Shown: positions 1-7,519 of the stretch, one piece after another
Position numbering within the stretch: position 1 is the first letter of the stretch
How the letters are laid out: each line of letters begins with the position of its first letter
From: Rhizobiales bacterium GAS188
Lineage (GTDB): Bacteria; Pseudomonadota; Alphaproteobacteria; Rhizobiales; Beijerinckiaceae
DNA: 64,000 nt
Direction: 5' to 3'
NCBI GenBank assembly: GCA_900104855.1
Contig: FNSS01000001.1
Location: forward strand, 6,953,001-7,017,000
Notes under the pieces: generated by a model
Databases searched by the model: none
Told to the model about the DNA's origin: nothing
Seen by the model: only the letters and a program-made list of their open reading frames with translations
Position numbers and translations under genes: made by a program

Positions 1-224
1 GGCAGATCGTCGATATAAAGAGCTTCGCCCGCCACATGCTTATGCGCCGAATCATGCGGCAGGGCTTGATGCATGCCGCATTTCACCGAAGTGGCGTGCG
101 GTTTCGCCAGCTTGCCTTTATCCTGGCTCGCCGGGCCCGGCTTCTGGCGGTGATCGCCGCGCCGCTCGCGCGTTTCGCCGATCGTCGCGCGTCGCGCATC
201 CGATGAGGAGGAGCGGTCGATCAT
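1..224 (-). CDS. xdhB: Xanthine dehydrogenase, molybdopterin-binding subunit (N-terminal part only)
   Basis: The window opens inside the large, molybdopterin-binding subunit of xanthine dehydrogenase, which oxidises hypoxanthine and xanthine to urate. Only the first 74 codons are here. After a charged, probably disordered leader of about 60 residues the protein reads HVAGEALYIDDL (residues 63-74), the typical opening of the first XdhB domain. The ATG lies three bases beyond the xdhA stop, so the two subunits are made from one transcript. The metal and substrate sites are outside the window, so activity cannot be judged. The family assignment rests on this short motif plus the neighbouring xdhA. 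Confidence 0.85.
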   Translation of the reverse strand, partial: MIDRSSSSDARRATIGETRERRGDHRQKPGPASQDKGKLAKPHATSVKCGMHQALPHDSAHKHVAGEALYIDDL

Positions 225-227
225 GGC

Positions 228-1742
228 TCAGATGCCCCGTGCCGTCGGGGCTTCGCCGCGCCTGGCGAGGCGGATATCGGCCAGCCGGCCGGCGACCCGC
301 GTCTCGATGGTCTCGCCGCTTTCGATCGCGAAGCGGCGCAGCAGATTCTGCGCACACAGCATGCGGTAGCGGGACGAGGCGCGCCAATCGTCGAGCGGCT
401 TGAAGTCCTGCTCGAGTGCCGCAGCGGCGCGCTCGGCCGCTTCCTCGTCCCAGGGCTGGCCGATCAGCGCGGCCTCGGCCGCAGCGGCGCGCTTCGGCGT
501 GCCCGCCATGCCGCCATAGGCGAGGCGGGCCGCGGCGACCGCACCCTTGGCATCGAGTGTCAGGTGGAAGGCGCCGCACAGGGCGGAAATATCCTCGTCG
601 AAGCGCTTGCTGATCTTCGAGGCATGGAACAACGAGGCCGCGTCGAGCTTCGGCACGCGCACTGCCTCCACGAACTCGCCCGGGCGCCGATCCTGCTGCT
701 TATAGGCGAGGAAAAAGGCCTCGAGCGGCAGCTCGCGGCGTTCCTTTCCGTGCCGCAGCAGCAAGGTCGCGCCGAGCGCGATCAAGGCAGGCGGCAGATC
801 GCCGATCGGCGAGCCGTTGGCGATATTGCCGCCGACAGTGCCGGCATTCCGGACCTGCTCGCCGCCGAAACGGCGCAGCAATTCGCCCAATTGCGGATGG
901 ATATGTCCCAGCGCCTCGGTCGCGTCGGTGAGGCTGGTCATGGCGCCGATCGTCAATTCGCCGCCTGCGTCCGTCACACCGGACAAGGCCGCGATCCGCC
1001 CCGGATAGAGCACCCGGTTGAGGACGCGCATCTCCTTGGTGATCCACAGCCCCGCATCGGTCGCTCCCGCCACGATGGTCGCGTCGGGATCGCGCGCATA
1101 GGCCTCGGCGAAGCTGTCGAGATCGGCGGGTGCGACGAAGCTGCGCCCGTCCTTGACGATCTCCAACATGCGATCGTCGCGCAAGGCTGTAAGGCGCTTC
1201 ACCATCGAGGCCTGCTCGGAACGCCATTCGGCCTTGGCCACAGCGCCTTGGCGAAACATCTCGGTTCCGGCCGCGATGATTGGCTGGTAGCCGGTGCAGC
1301 GGCACAGATTGCCGGCGAGCGCATCCTCGATGCGCTCCTCGCTCGCCGCATCTTCCTCGAGCCACAGCGCGAAGAGCGACATGACGATGCCGGGCGTGCA
1401 GAAGCCGCATTGCGAACCGTGCTGATCGACCATCGCCTGCTGCACGGGATGCAGCACCCCGTCGCGTTTCAGATGCTCGACCGTGAGCAGCCGATGCCCG
1501 TCGAGGCAAGCGAGCGGGGCGATGCAGGCGTCGATCGCCCGGTAGACCACGCGATCGCCGTCGAGCTTGCCCACCACCACGGTGCAGGCGCCGCAATCGC
1601 CTTCGGCGCAGCCTTCCTTGGTGCCCATGCGCCGCTCGTCGAGGCGCAGCCAGTCGAGGATGGTGAGCGTCGGGTCGAAGCCCGACAGCTCCCTGTCCGC
1701 GTCGCCGCAGATAAAGCGCAGGGATGTCCGTTTTGCGCTCAA
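228..1742 (-). CDS. xdhA: Xanthine dehydrogenase, FeS/FAD subunit
   Basis: Small subunit of bacterial xanthine dehydrogenase, passing electrons from the molybdenum site through two [2Fe-2S] clusters to FAD and NAD. The N-terminal ferredoxin domain has CAEGDCGAC (Cys45, 50, 53); the second cluster domain has QCGFCTPG and NLCRCTGYQP. The FAD domain follows, with GGNIANGSPIGDLPP. About 504 residues is normal for XdhA. I chose a TTG start because GGGAGCTGAGAGG lies directly upstream and the protein then begins only a few residues before the ferredoxin fold; an in-frame ATG further upstream would overlap uraH deeply. The start is a few bases after the uraH stop, so uraH, xdhA and xdhB form one leftward operon. 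Confidence 0.95.
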   Translation of the reverse strand: MSAKRTSLRFICGDADRELSGFDPTLTILDWLRLDERRMGTKEGCAEGDCGACTVVVGKLDGDRVVYRAIDACIAPLACLDGHRLLTVEHLKRDGVLHPVQQAMVDQHGSQCGFCTPGIVMSLFALWLEEDAASEERIEDALAGNLCRCTGYQPIIAAGTEMFRQGAVAKAEWRSEQASMVKRLTALRDDRMLEIVKDGRSFVAPADLDSFAEAYARDPDATIVAGATDAGLWITKEMRVLNRVLYPGRIAALSGVTDAGGELTIGAMTSLTDATEALGHIHPQLGELLRRFGGEQVRNAGTVGGNIANGSPIGDLPPALIALGATLLLRHGKERRELPLEAFFLAYKQQDRRPGEFVEAVRVPKLDAASLFHASKISKRFDEDISALCGAFHLTLDAKGAVAAARLAYGGMAGTPKRAAAAEAALIGQPWDEEAAERAAAALEQDFKPLDDWRASSRYRMLCAQNLLRRFAIESGETIETRVAGRLADIRLARRGEAPTARGI

Positions 1743-1746
1743 CCTC

Positions 1747-2121
1747 TCAGCTCCCTCGATAGGTCGAATAGCCGTAGGGCGAGACCAGAAGCGGTACATG
1801 ATAATGCGCCGCCGCATCCGCAATGCCGAAGCGGATCAGCACCTCGTCGAGAAAAGCGGGCTCCGGCAAGGCGACGCCGCTCTCGCGGAAATAGCGTCCG
1901 GCCTGGAAAGCCAGCTCATAGCGGCCGGCCGCCATCTCGGCGCCGGCAAGCAGCGGCTTGTCGCAGCGCCCATCGGCATTGGTCACGGTGCGCTTGATCT
2001 CCCGCCGCCCGCCGGCCTCGACGCCGTAGAGCACGATCTCCATCGCTCCCGCCGGGCGTCCGGCGCTGGTATCGAGCACATGCGTGGTCAATCGCCCCTT
2101 CGCGGCGAGTGTCTGCGGCAA
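1747..2121 (-). CDS. uraH: 5-hydroxyisourate hydrolase (transthyretin-like)
   Basis: Hydrolyses 5-hydroxyisourate, the product of urate oxidation, to OHCU. The 124-residue product matches the family size. It contains the N-terminal [16 protein letters not shown] motif and ends in YRGS, the C-terminal signature of hydroxyisourate hydrolases (the transthyretin-related family). The start is TTG, chosen because TTTTTGGAGG sits seven bases upstream and the strand begins a few residues ahead of the conserved core; the open frame continues upstream without family similarity. First gene of the leftward operon, back to back with the puuE-uraD fusion that uses its product. Confidence 0.95.
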   Translation of the reverse strand: MPQTLAAKGRLTTHVLDTSAGRPAGAMEIVLYGVEAGGRREIKRTVTNADGRCDKPLLAGAEMAAGRYELAFQAGRYFRESGVALPEPAFLDEVLIRFGIADAAAHYHVPLLVSPYGYSTYRGS

Positions 2122-2179
2122 CTGAAACCTCCAAAAATCACGGGCAACCGCCGTCACGGGCGACTTGCGCCGCGCCGAT

Positions 2180-2211
2180 GATTGGGCACAATAGGGAACA
2201 GACATCCAATC
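2180..2211. promoter_or_regulatory. Inverted repeat in the uraH / puuE divergent promoter region
   Basis: The roughly 170 bases between the two divergent urate operons contain GATTGG and its complement CCAATC, 20 bases apart, with further partial symmetry outside. This is a plausible operator for coordinated control of both arms. No regulator of the HucR/UrtR or AllR type is in the window next to it, and no convincing -35/-10 pair was found. Confidence 0.35.
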
Positions 2212-2290
2212 GGCGGGCTTGGCAAGAGGTGCATGAGGGGCCTTTTCGGGCGCGCCGCCCCCTCTTGTGCAACCCATTTCCGCGACGACC

Positions 2291-3712
2291 ATGCCGAGCG
2301 AAACTCCCTATCCCCGAGACATGACCGGCTATGGCCGCAACCCACCCGTGGCGGCCTGGCCTAAGGGCGCGCGCGTCGCCCTGCAATTCGTCATCAATTA
2401 CGAGGAGGGCGGCGAGAACAACATCCTGCATGGCGACAAGGCCTCGGAGGCCTTCCTGTCGGAGATCGTCGGCGCTCAGCCCTGGCTCGGCCAGCGGCAT
2501 ATGAACATGGAATCGATCTATGAATACGGTTCGCGCGCCGGCTTCTGGCGGCTGTGGCGGATGTTCACCGAGCGCCAGGTGCCGGTCACGGTCTACGGTG
2601 TCGCGACCGCGATGGCGCGCAACCTCGAAGCGGTCGCCGCCATGCGGGAAGCCGATTGGGAGATTGCCAGCCACGGCCTCAAATGGATCGACTACAAGGA
2701 CGCCGGTGCCGAGGCGGAGAAGCGCGATATCGACGAGGCGATCCGCATCCACACGCAAGTGACGGGATCGCGGCCGCTCGGCTTCTATCAGGGTCGCTCC
2801 TCGATCCATACGATCCCGCTAGCCATCGAGGAGCAGGGCTTCCTCTACGTGGCCGACAGCTATGCCGATGACCTGCCTTATTGGCTCGAAGGCGCGCACG
2901 GGCCTCAGCTCGCCGTGCCCTATACGCTCGACGCCAACGATATGCGCTTCGCGACGCCGCAAGGCTTCAATTCGGGCGACCAGTTCTTCGCCTATCTGAA
3001 GGACAGCCTCGATTACCTGCATGCGGAAGGCGCGGAACGCCCGAAGATGATGTCGGTCGGGCTGCATTGCCGCCTGGTGGGCCGGCCGGGGCGCGCGGCG
3101 TCGCTGGCCCGCTTCATCGACTATGCGCTGGAGAAAGGCGATGTCTGGATGCCCCGCCGCATCGACATTGCGCGTCACTGGATCGCCCATCACCCACCGC
3201 CTGGCGGCTACCGGCCGAGCCGCATGCCGCGTGGCCTTTTCCTCGAGCTGTTCGGCCATGTCTTCGAGCATACGCCGCAGATCGCCGAGGCCGCCCACAG
3301 CGCCGGGCTGACCGCGAGCCACGACACGGCCGAGGGCCTGGCGCGGGCGATGTCGGGGATCATGCGAGCCCTGCCGCGCGAACAGCAACTCGCCCTCGTC
3401 AGAGCCCATCCCGATCTTGCGGGCCGCCTGGCGCTGGCGGGCGAGGTCACGGCCGATTCGGCCAGGGAGCAGGCCTCCGCCGGGCTCGACCGCCTCACGC
3501 CGCATGAGCTCGCGGCGCTCACCCGCATGAACGAGCATTATCAGCAGCATTTCGGCTTCCCCTTCATCCTCGCCGTGAAGGGGCGTTCGAAGGAAGACGT
3601 GATCGCCGCGATGCGCACGCGTCTCGGCTCGGACGTCGATGCCGAGTTCGAGACGGCGCTCGGCGAGATCGAGCAGATTGCGCTCCTCAGACTGAAGGAC
3701 AGGTTGCCGTGA
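2291..3712 (+). CDS. puuE: Allantoinase PuuE fused to OHCU decarboxylase UraD
   Basis: Two consecutive steps of ureide metabolism in one polypeptide of 473 residues. Residues about 1-310 are a metal-independent, polysaccharide-deacetylase-fold allantoinase: [13 protein letters not shown] at the start, [19 protein letters not shown] and [10 protein letters not shown]. Residues about 313-473 are a full UraD domain with [15 protein letters not shown], which carries the catalytic histidine, and [20 protein letters not shown]. UraD makes S-allantoin from OHCU; PuuE then opens it to allantoate. ATG at 2291 is preferred over an upstream in-frame GTG because the family begins just before YPRD. Its TGA lies within a GTGA sequence that recurs at the allC start, the site of the inserted element. 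Confidence 0.93.
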   Translation: MPSETPYPRDMTGYGRNPPVAAWPKGARVALQFVINYEEGGENNILHGDKASEAFLSEIVGAQPWLGQRHMNMESIYEYGSRAGFWRLWRMFTERQVPVTVYGVATAMARNLEAVAAMREADWEIASHGLKWIDYKDAGAEAEKRDIDEAIRIHTQVTGSRPLGFYQGRSSIHTIPLAIEEQGFLYVADSYADDLPYWLEGAHGPQLAVPYTLDANDMRFATPQGFNSGDQFFAYLKDSLDYLHAEGAERPKMMSVGLHCRLVGRPGRAASLARFIDYALEKGDVWMPRRIDIARHWIAHHPPPGGYRPSRMPRGLFLELFGHVFEHTPQIAEAAHSAGLTASHDTAEGLARAMSGIMRALPREQQLALVRAHPDLAGRLALAGEVTADSAREQASAGLDRLTPHELAALTRMNEHYQQHFGFPFILAVKGRSKEDVIAAMRTRLGSDVDAEFETALGEIEQIALLRLKDRLP

Positions 3713-3718
3713 GCGCAG
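3704..3718. repeat. Left 15-bp direct repeat (putative attL) at the puuE stop
   Basis: TTGCCGTGAGCGCAG, covering the last codons and stop of puuE-uraD. The identical 15 bases recur at 5006-5020 over the allC start. Flanking bases differ on both sides, so the match is exactly 15 bp. The two copies bracket a segment with an integrase stump. Confidence 0.8.
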
Positions 3719-3826
3719 GGCACCGAGCCCCGGCACATCATTTCTTGTATATGTGACGGGCCCGCGGCACCTGTTAACCTTTTGCAACCGCGACTAGCCC
3801 ACATACCTGATCGGTCGCGGCCAGGG

Positions 3827-3862
3827 CCTCGCTGGCTACGTCTCGCAACTTTGCCAGCGAGG
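3827..3862. repeat. Perfect 10-bp inverted repeat inside the element
   Basis: CCTCGCTGGC and its exact complement GCCAGCGAGG are separated by 16 bases. No T-run follows on either strand. It lies between the left boundary repeat and the first gene, a place where integrase arm or excisionase sites could be, but nothing proves that. Confidence 0.4.
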
Positions 3863-3874
3863 TCCGACAAATCC

Positions 3875-3897
3875 AAAACCCCGCCTTCTTTTCGGGG
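3875..3897 (-). terminator. Probable Rho-independent terminator reading leftwards
   Basis: On the minus strand CCCCG, a nine-base loop AAAAGAAGG, CGGGG and then TTTT form a short terminator-like hairpin. It would stop transcripts entering from the element's interior before they run antisense into puuE-uraD. The stem is only five pairs, so the call is tentative. Confidence 0.4.
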
Positions 3898-3921
3898 GGC
3901 GGCAGTCAGCAGAGGCCGCAG

Positions 3922-4167
3922 ATGAAGGAAAATGCTGAGGACAAGCACACAGCATGGCAGATCGCGGTCGAGGCGCTGCTGATCGAGCTGATGCTAAGGT
4001 CCGCATGCTCGGAGACCGACCCCCAAAGCGCGCTGACGAGCCTTGGAGTTCTCGCCCTGGACAATATCGGAGGCGATGACGGCGAGCCTAGGCCGCGCGA
4101 GAAGCGCGACGCTGTGCATATCATCGGCGACCTGACGCGCAGAGCGAAAGAAGAAATGACATCTTGA
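3922..4167 (+). CDS. Small hypothetical protein on the element
   Basis: An 81-residue acidic protein beginning MKENAEDKHTAWQIAVEALL. I do not recognise a family. It looks coding rather than random: there is an AGAGGCCGCAG stretch before the ATG, a helix-rich N-terminal half (residues about 9-30) and a charged C-terminal tail with PRPREKRDAVHIIGDLTRRA. Its stop overlaps a TTG that opens the frame of the downstream glycosylase, so the two may be translated together. It lies within the segment bounded by the 15-bp repeats and is probably cargo of that element. Confidence 0.5.
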   Translation: MKENAEDKHTAWQIAVEALLIELMLRSACSETDPQSALTSLGVLALDNIGGDDGEPRPREKRDAVHIIGDLTRRAKEEMTS

Positions 4168-4253
4168 CTGCTCCTGCTGGGGTGCGTTCGCGCGAGAACC
4201 CACACCGCGCGGCGTCGCCCTGTATCAGAAGCATCCAACCGGCAGAGCTGGTA

Positions 4254-4763
4254 ATGGCCGACAGGAGAGAAGCTTCGTTCGATGCAATGGCTGACGAAGC
4301 TACACGAGTCTTGATCTTGGGGAGCCTGCCCGGTGCCGTCTCCCTCAGCCGGAGGCAATACTATGCTCATCCCAGCAATCAGTTCTGGCGCTTGATGGAG
4401 GCAGTGATTGGCCGCGACTTGGTGCGATTGGCATATCCCGAACGCAAGGCTGTCCTCATCTCAGCCGGTATAGGACTTTGGGATGTCATCCAATCGGCGG
4501 AGCGGGTCGGTAGCCTCGACTCCAATATTCGCTATGAGAAGCCGAATACACTCGGGGAATTCGTTGCGACTCTCCCAGCCTTGCGAGCTGTCTGCTTCAA
4601 TGGCGCCAAGGCTTCCAATATCGGGCGGAAGCAGCTCGCCGCCGACAGCGCTCTCACGCTCATCTCGTTGCCATCCAGTAGCGCGGCCCACGCCACGATG
4701 CCGTTCGAGCGCAAGCGACAAGAGTGGTTGCGGCTCAACTCATTTCTCGGCGCGGCGCGTTGA
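4254..4763 (+). CDS. Uracil-DNA-glycosylase-superfamily protein, hypoxanthine-DNA-glycosylase type
   Basis: Predicted base-excision repair enzyme that removes deaminated bases such as hypoxanthine or uracil from DNA. The diagnostic N-terminal block VLILGSLPGAVSLSRRQYYA followed by HPSNQFWRLM is that of the hypoxanthine-DNA glycosylase branch of the UDG superfamily. Further on are GLWDVIQSAERVGSLDSNI and, near the C-terminus, LPSSSAAHATM, the equivalent of the 'PSTSP' active-site loop. From ATG 4254 it has 169 residues, normal for the family; the frame is also open from a TTG at 4164 that overlaps the upstream stop. It lies in the integrative-element remnant, so it is probably imported rather than the host's housekeeping copy. 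Confidence 0.85.
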   Translation: MADRREASFDAMADEATRVLILGSLPGAVSLSRRQYYAHPSNQFWRLMEAVIGRDLVRLAYPERKAVLISAGIGLWDVIQSAERVGSLDSNIRYEKPNTLGEFVATLPALRAVCFNGAKASNIGRKQLAADSALTLISLPSSSAAHATMPFERKRQEWLRLNSFLGAAR

Positions 4764-4983
4764 GGCCTTCCCGATCGCTGCCGCCCTTCAGACCTATCGC
4801 CGGGCGGGAGCCTGGTGTTAGCTTGCGGGGGACACCCTGGTGGCGATATCTCGCCGCCCAACCCATCAGGCCCGATGGCTGAACGACAAGGTAGAGTCCG
4901 CGAATGAGCCCATCCGGAATTTCACGACGAGTCGAACCCGGCTTGAGGGCTTCGATTGATCGAACTGTGAGCGCCTTGGCCAT
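4735..4983 (-). pseudogene. Truncated tyrosine-type phage integrase (5' end only)
   Basis: Leftward reading frame starting at an ATG preceded by GGAGAAGCGACG. The product starts MAKALTVRSIEALKPGSTRR and continues EIPDGLIRGLYLVVQPSG, then WAARYRHQGVPRKL. This is the arm-DNA-binding N-terminal domain (DUF4102 type) of tyrosine integrases. Similarity stops near residue 65 (about base 4788), after PAIGL; the remaining 17 codons are unrelated and run into the 3' end of the glycosylase gene on the other strand. The core-binding and catalytic domains (R..HRH..Y) are gone. It begins 23 bases from the right 15-bp repeat, the expected place for an integrase. Confidence 0.82.
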
Positions 4984-5005
4984 CGTCGCTTCTCCAGGGC
5001 GTATT

Positions 5006-5020
5006 TTGCCGTGAGCGCAG
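5006..5020. repeat. Right 15-bp direct repeat (putative attR) at the allC start
   Basis: Second copy of TTGCCGTGAGCGCAG. Its last ten bases are the GTG start and next codons of allC, and its first five match the end of the puuE-uraD coding sequence. This shows which bases belonged to the original gene junction. Confidence 0.8.
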
Positions 5021-6282
5021 CCGATCCGCGCCTCGGCAGGCGCGTCATGCAACGCCTCGACGAGCTCAGCATCGATACCGACGAGGAAGGCCGCATCACC
5101 CGGCTCTTCCTGTCGCCCTCGCATAAGGCCGCCATGGCGCGAGTGCGCGGCTGGATGCAGGCGGCAGGGCTTGCGGCCCATGACGACGCCATCGGCAATG
5201 TGGTCGGGCGCATCGAAGGGCCTTCGGCCGATGCTCCGACCTTCATTCTGGCCTCGCATATCGACAGCGTGCGCAATGCCGGCCGCTATGATGGCGGCTT
5301 CGGAGTCGTCTCCGCCATCGAGGTCGTGGAGGAGCTGCGGCGAACCGGGGCCAAGCTGCCCTTCGCGATCGAGGTTGTCGCCTTCGGGGACGAGGAGGGG
5401 GTGCGCTTCCCGACCACGCTGTCGGGCTCGCGCGCGCTTGCCGGCACATTCTCGCATGCCAGCCTGTCGGCGCGCGACGCGGATGGCGTGTCGCTCGGCG
5501 AGGCCTTGCGCGGCTTCGGTTGCGATACCGCGGCGATCGCAGCCATCGCCCGCGATCCGGCCCGCATCTGCGGTTATCTCGAAAGCCATATCGAGCAGGG
5601 GCCGGTGCTGGAGGCCGAGAACCTGGCGCTCGGCGTCGTCACGGCGATTGCGGGAACGAGCCGCTTCAATGTCACGGTGACGGGCGAGGCGGGCCATGCC
5701 GGAACCGTGCCGATGGCGCATCGCAAGGACGCGCTCGCAGGGGCCGCGGCGATGATCTCGGCGGTCGAGGTGCAGGCGCGCGCGACGCCTGATGTGGTGG
5801 CGACGGTCGGGGTGATCTCGGCGCTGCCGGGAGCGATCAACGTCATTCCGGCCGAGGTCCGCTTCAGCGTCGACCTGCGGGCGCCGGCGGACGCGGCGCG
5901 CCACGGCGCCCTCGCGGCTCTCGAAGGTCGCCTGCACGCGATCGCGGCCGAGCGCGGTCTTGGCCTCGAGCTCACCCCGCTCCATGAAGCCGAGGCCACG
6001 CGCTGCGATCCGGCCCTGATCGGAGAGCTCTCCGCCTCGCTGGCGCGCCGCGGCCATCTTGCGCGCGAGCTGCCGAGCGGCGCCGGCCATGACGCCATGG
6101 CGGTCGCCTCGCTTTGCCCGGTCGTCATGCTGTTCCTGCGCTGCCAGGGCGGCATCAGCCACAACCCGGCCGAATCCATCACCGTGGAAGATGCCGATGC
6201 GGCGGTCGAGGTGATACTCGACTTCCTCTTGCATTACCGCCCGCCAGGCCGGCAAGAGATCGAGGCGCGCCTCCGGCGCTGA
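5011..6282 (+). CDS. allC: Allantoate amidohydrolase, M20 Zn/Mn hydrolase family
   Basis: A 423-residue metal-dependent amidohydrolase of the N-carbamoylase/allantoate amidohydrolase family. It releases ammonia and CO2 from allantoate, giving ureidoglycine/ureidoglycolate. Metal-site and family motifs visible: ASHIDSVRNAGRYDGGFGV, FGDEEGVRFPTTLSGSRALA, ESHIEQGPVLE and the late LPSGAGHDAMAVA. N-carbamoyl-amino-acid hydrolases share these motifs; position directly in the urate operon favours allantoate. The GTG start is within the 15-bp repeat. Originally it would have overlapped the puuE-uraD stop as GTGA; now 1.3 kb of inserted DNA separates it from its promoter-proximal partner. Confidence 0.88.
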   Translation: MSAADPRLGRRVMQRLDELSIDTDEEGRITRLFLSPSHKAAMARVRGWMQAAGLAAHDDAIGNVVGRIEGPSADAPTFILASHIDSVRNAGRYDGGFGVVSAIEVVEELRRTGAKLPFAIEVVAFGDEEGVRFPTTLSGSRALAGTFSHASLSARDADGVSLGEALRGFGCDTAAIAAIARDPARICGYLESHIEQGPVLEAENLALGVVTAIAGTSRFNVTVTGEAGHAGTVPMAHRKDALAGAAAMISAVEVQARATPDVVATVGVISALPGAINVIPAEVRFSVDLRAPADAARHGALAALEGRLHAIAAERGLGLELTPLHEAEATRCDPALIGELSASLARRGHLARELPSGAGHDAMAVASLCPVVMLFLRCQGGISHNPAESITVEDADAAVEVILDFLLHYRPPGRQEIEARLRR

Positions 6283-6292
6283 GGAGACGATC

Positions 6293-7519
6293 ATGACCGC
6301 GATTGCATGGGATTGGGCGAATTTCGCCGTGCGCTGGCTGCACGTGATCACCGCAATCGCCTGGATCGGGGAATCCTTCTATTTCATCGCGCTCGATCTC
6401 GGCCTGCGCAAGCCGGCGAGCCTGCCGGCGGGCGTCAGCGGCGAGGCCTGGCAAGTGCATGGCGGGGGCTTCTACCATCTCCAGAAATACAATGTGGCTC
6501 CAGCCTCGATGCCGGAGGAGCTGCACTGGTTCAAATGGGAATCCTACTGGACCTGGATCTCCGGCTTCGCGCTTCTGTGCATCCTCTATTATGCCAATCC
6601 GGATCTCTATCTGATCGACCGCCATGTGCTCGATCTGCCGAGCTGGGAGGCCGTCGCCATCGGTATTGCGGTGCTGGTGGCGGGCTGGATCGTCTATGAC
6701 GGGCTCTGCCGCTCGCCACTCGGCAACAACGACACCTTGCTCGGCATCGTGGTCTTCGCCTTCCTCATGGCACTTGCCTACGGGCTCACCTTCGTGTTCT
6801 CCGGGCGCGGCGTCTTCATCCATGTCGGGGCGATGATCGGCACGATGATGACGGGCTCCGTCGCCATGGTGATCATCCCCAACCAGAAGAAGGTGGTGGC
6901 GGCGCTCAAAGCCGGGCAAACGCCCGATCCGCGGCTCGGGCGGGAAGCCAAGACGCGCTCGACCCATAACAACTACCTGACCTTGCCGGTCGTGTTCCTG
7001 ATGCTCGCGAACCATTATCCGCTGGCCTTCTCGAGTCGCTGGAACTTCGTGATCATCGGCCTCGTCATGGTCATCGGCATCGCCATCCGGCATTTCTTCA
7101 ACACCATGCATATGCATGGCACGAGACTCTGGTGGTGCTGGGCGGTAGCCGCCATCTGCTTCGTGCTCGCGGCCTTCCTGTCGACGGTCCCGGATACCCG
7201 CCACGATCTCGCGGTGAGCGGGCAGGCTCCGACCCAACTCGCCGAAGCGCTGGCGCGTCCGAGCTTCGCAGCGGCGCGCGACATCGTCGTCGGGCGCTGC
7301 AGCATGTGCCATGCGCAAGCGCCGCTCTGGGAGGGCATTCCAGTTGCGCCCAAGGGCGTGCGCCTCGACACGGATGAGGAGATCGCCGCCCATATGAGGG
7401 ATATCTACATGCAGGCCGGACTCGGGCGCGCCATGCCGCCCGGCAACATCACCGAGATCACCGGGGCCGAACGGGCAACGCTCGCCGCCTGGGCGGAGAA
7501 CAACCGGTCTCAGCCTTGA
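6293..7519 (+). CDS. puuD: Membrane urate oxidase PuuD with C-terminal cytochrome c domain
   Basis: Integral-membrane urate hydroxylase that oxidises urate to 5-hydroxyisourate and hands electrons to a C-terminal cytochrome c, rather than making H2O2 as soluble uricase does. The first ~310 residues contain about eight or nine hydrophobic spans, including WANFAVRWLHVITAIAWIGE and conserved histidines (HNNYLTLPVVFLML, HFFNTMHMHG). A haem-binding CSMCH lies near residue 340 in the C-terminal ~100 residues, with the axial methionine probably in RAMPPGNITEI. About 408 residues is the usual PuuD length. Eleven bases separate it from allC. It supplies the substrate for UraH, encoded on the other arm. 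Confidence 0.93.
   Translation: MTAIAWDWANFAVRWLHVITAIAWIGESFYFIALDLGLRKPASLPAGVSGEAWQVHGGGFYHLQKYNVAPASMPEELHWFKWESYWTWISGFALLCILYYANPDLYLIDRHVLDLPSWEAVAIGIAVLVAGWIVYDGLCRSPLGNNDTLLGIVVFAFLMALAYGLTFVFSGRGVFIHVGAMIGTMMTGSVAMVIIPNQKKVVAALKAGQTPDPRLGREAKTRSTHNNYLTLPVVFLMLANHYPLAFSSRWNFVIIGLVMVIGIAIRHFFNTMHMHGTRLWWCWAVAAICFVLAAFLSTVPDTRHDLAVSGQAPTQLAEALARPSFAAARDIVVGRCSMCHAQAPLWEGIPVAPKGVRLDTDEEIAAHMRDIYMQAGLGRAMPPGNITEITGAERATLAAWAENNRSQP

Larger units (their letters stand above)
3719..5020. mobile_element. Remnant of an integrative element inserted in the urate operon
   Basis: A 1302-bp unit (one repeat copy plus insert) sits between the two 15-bp direct repeats. Removing it would rejoin puuE-uraD and allC as a perfect GTGA overlap (TGA stop inside GTG start), which is how neighbouring genes of this operon are spaced. 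Next to the right repeat, reading inwards, is the first part of a tyrosine integrase gene, the usual position of int beside att. The segment also holds a small unknown gene, a DNA glycosylase gene and a leftward terminator, and is AT-richer than the operon (30 of 60 bases G+C at 4261-4320). The integrase is truncated, so the element is presumably immobile. Confidence 0.72.

Noticed and set aside
564-1997. Long open frame opposite xdhA and uraH
   Set aside because: It is antisense to genes with clear family motifs and has no recognisable domain; it reflects GC-rich codon bias.
4984-6351. Long minus-strand open frame opposite allC, continuous with the integrase stump
   Set aside because: Only the last 82 codons (from 4983 leftwards) have an RBS and integrase similarity. 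The part opposite allC is a shadow.
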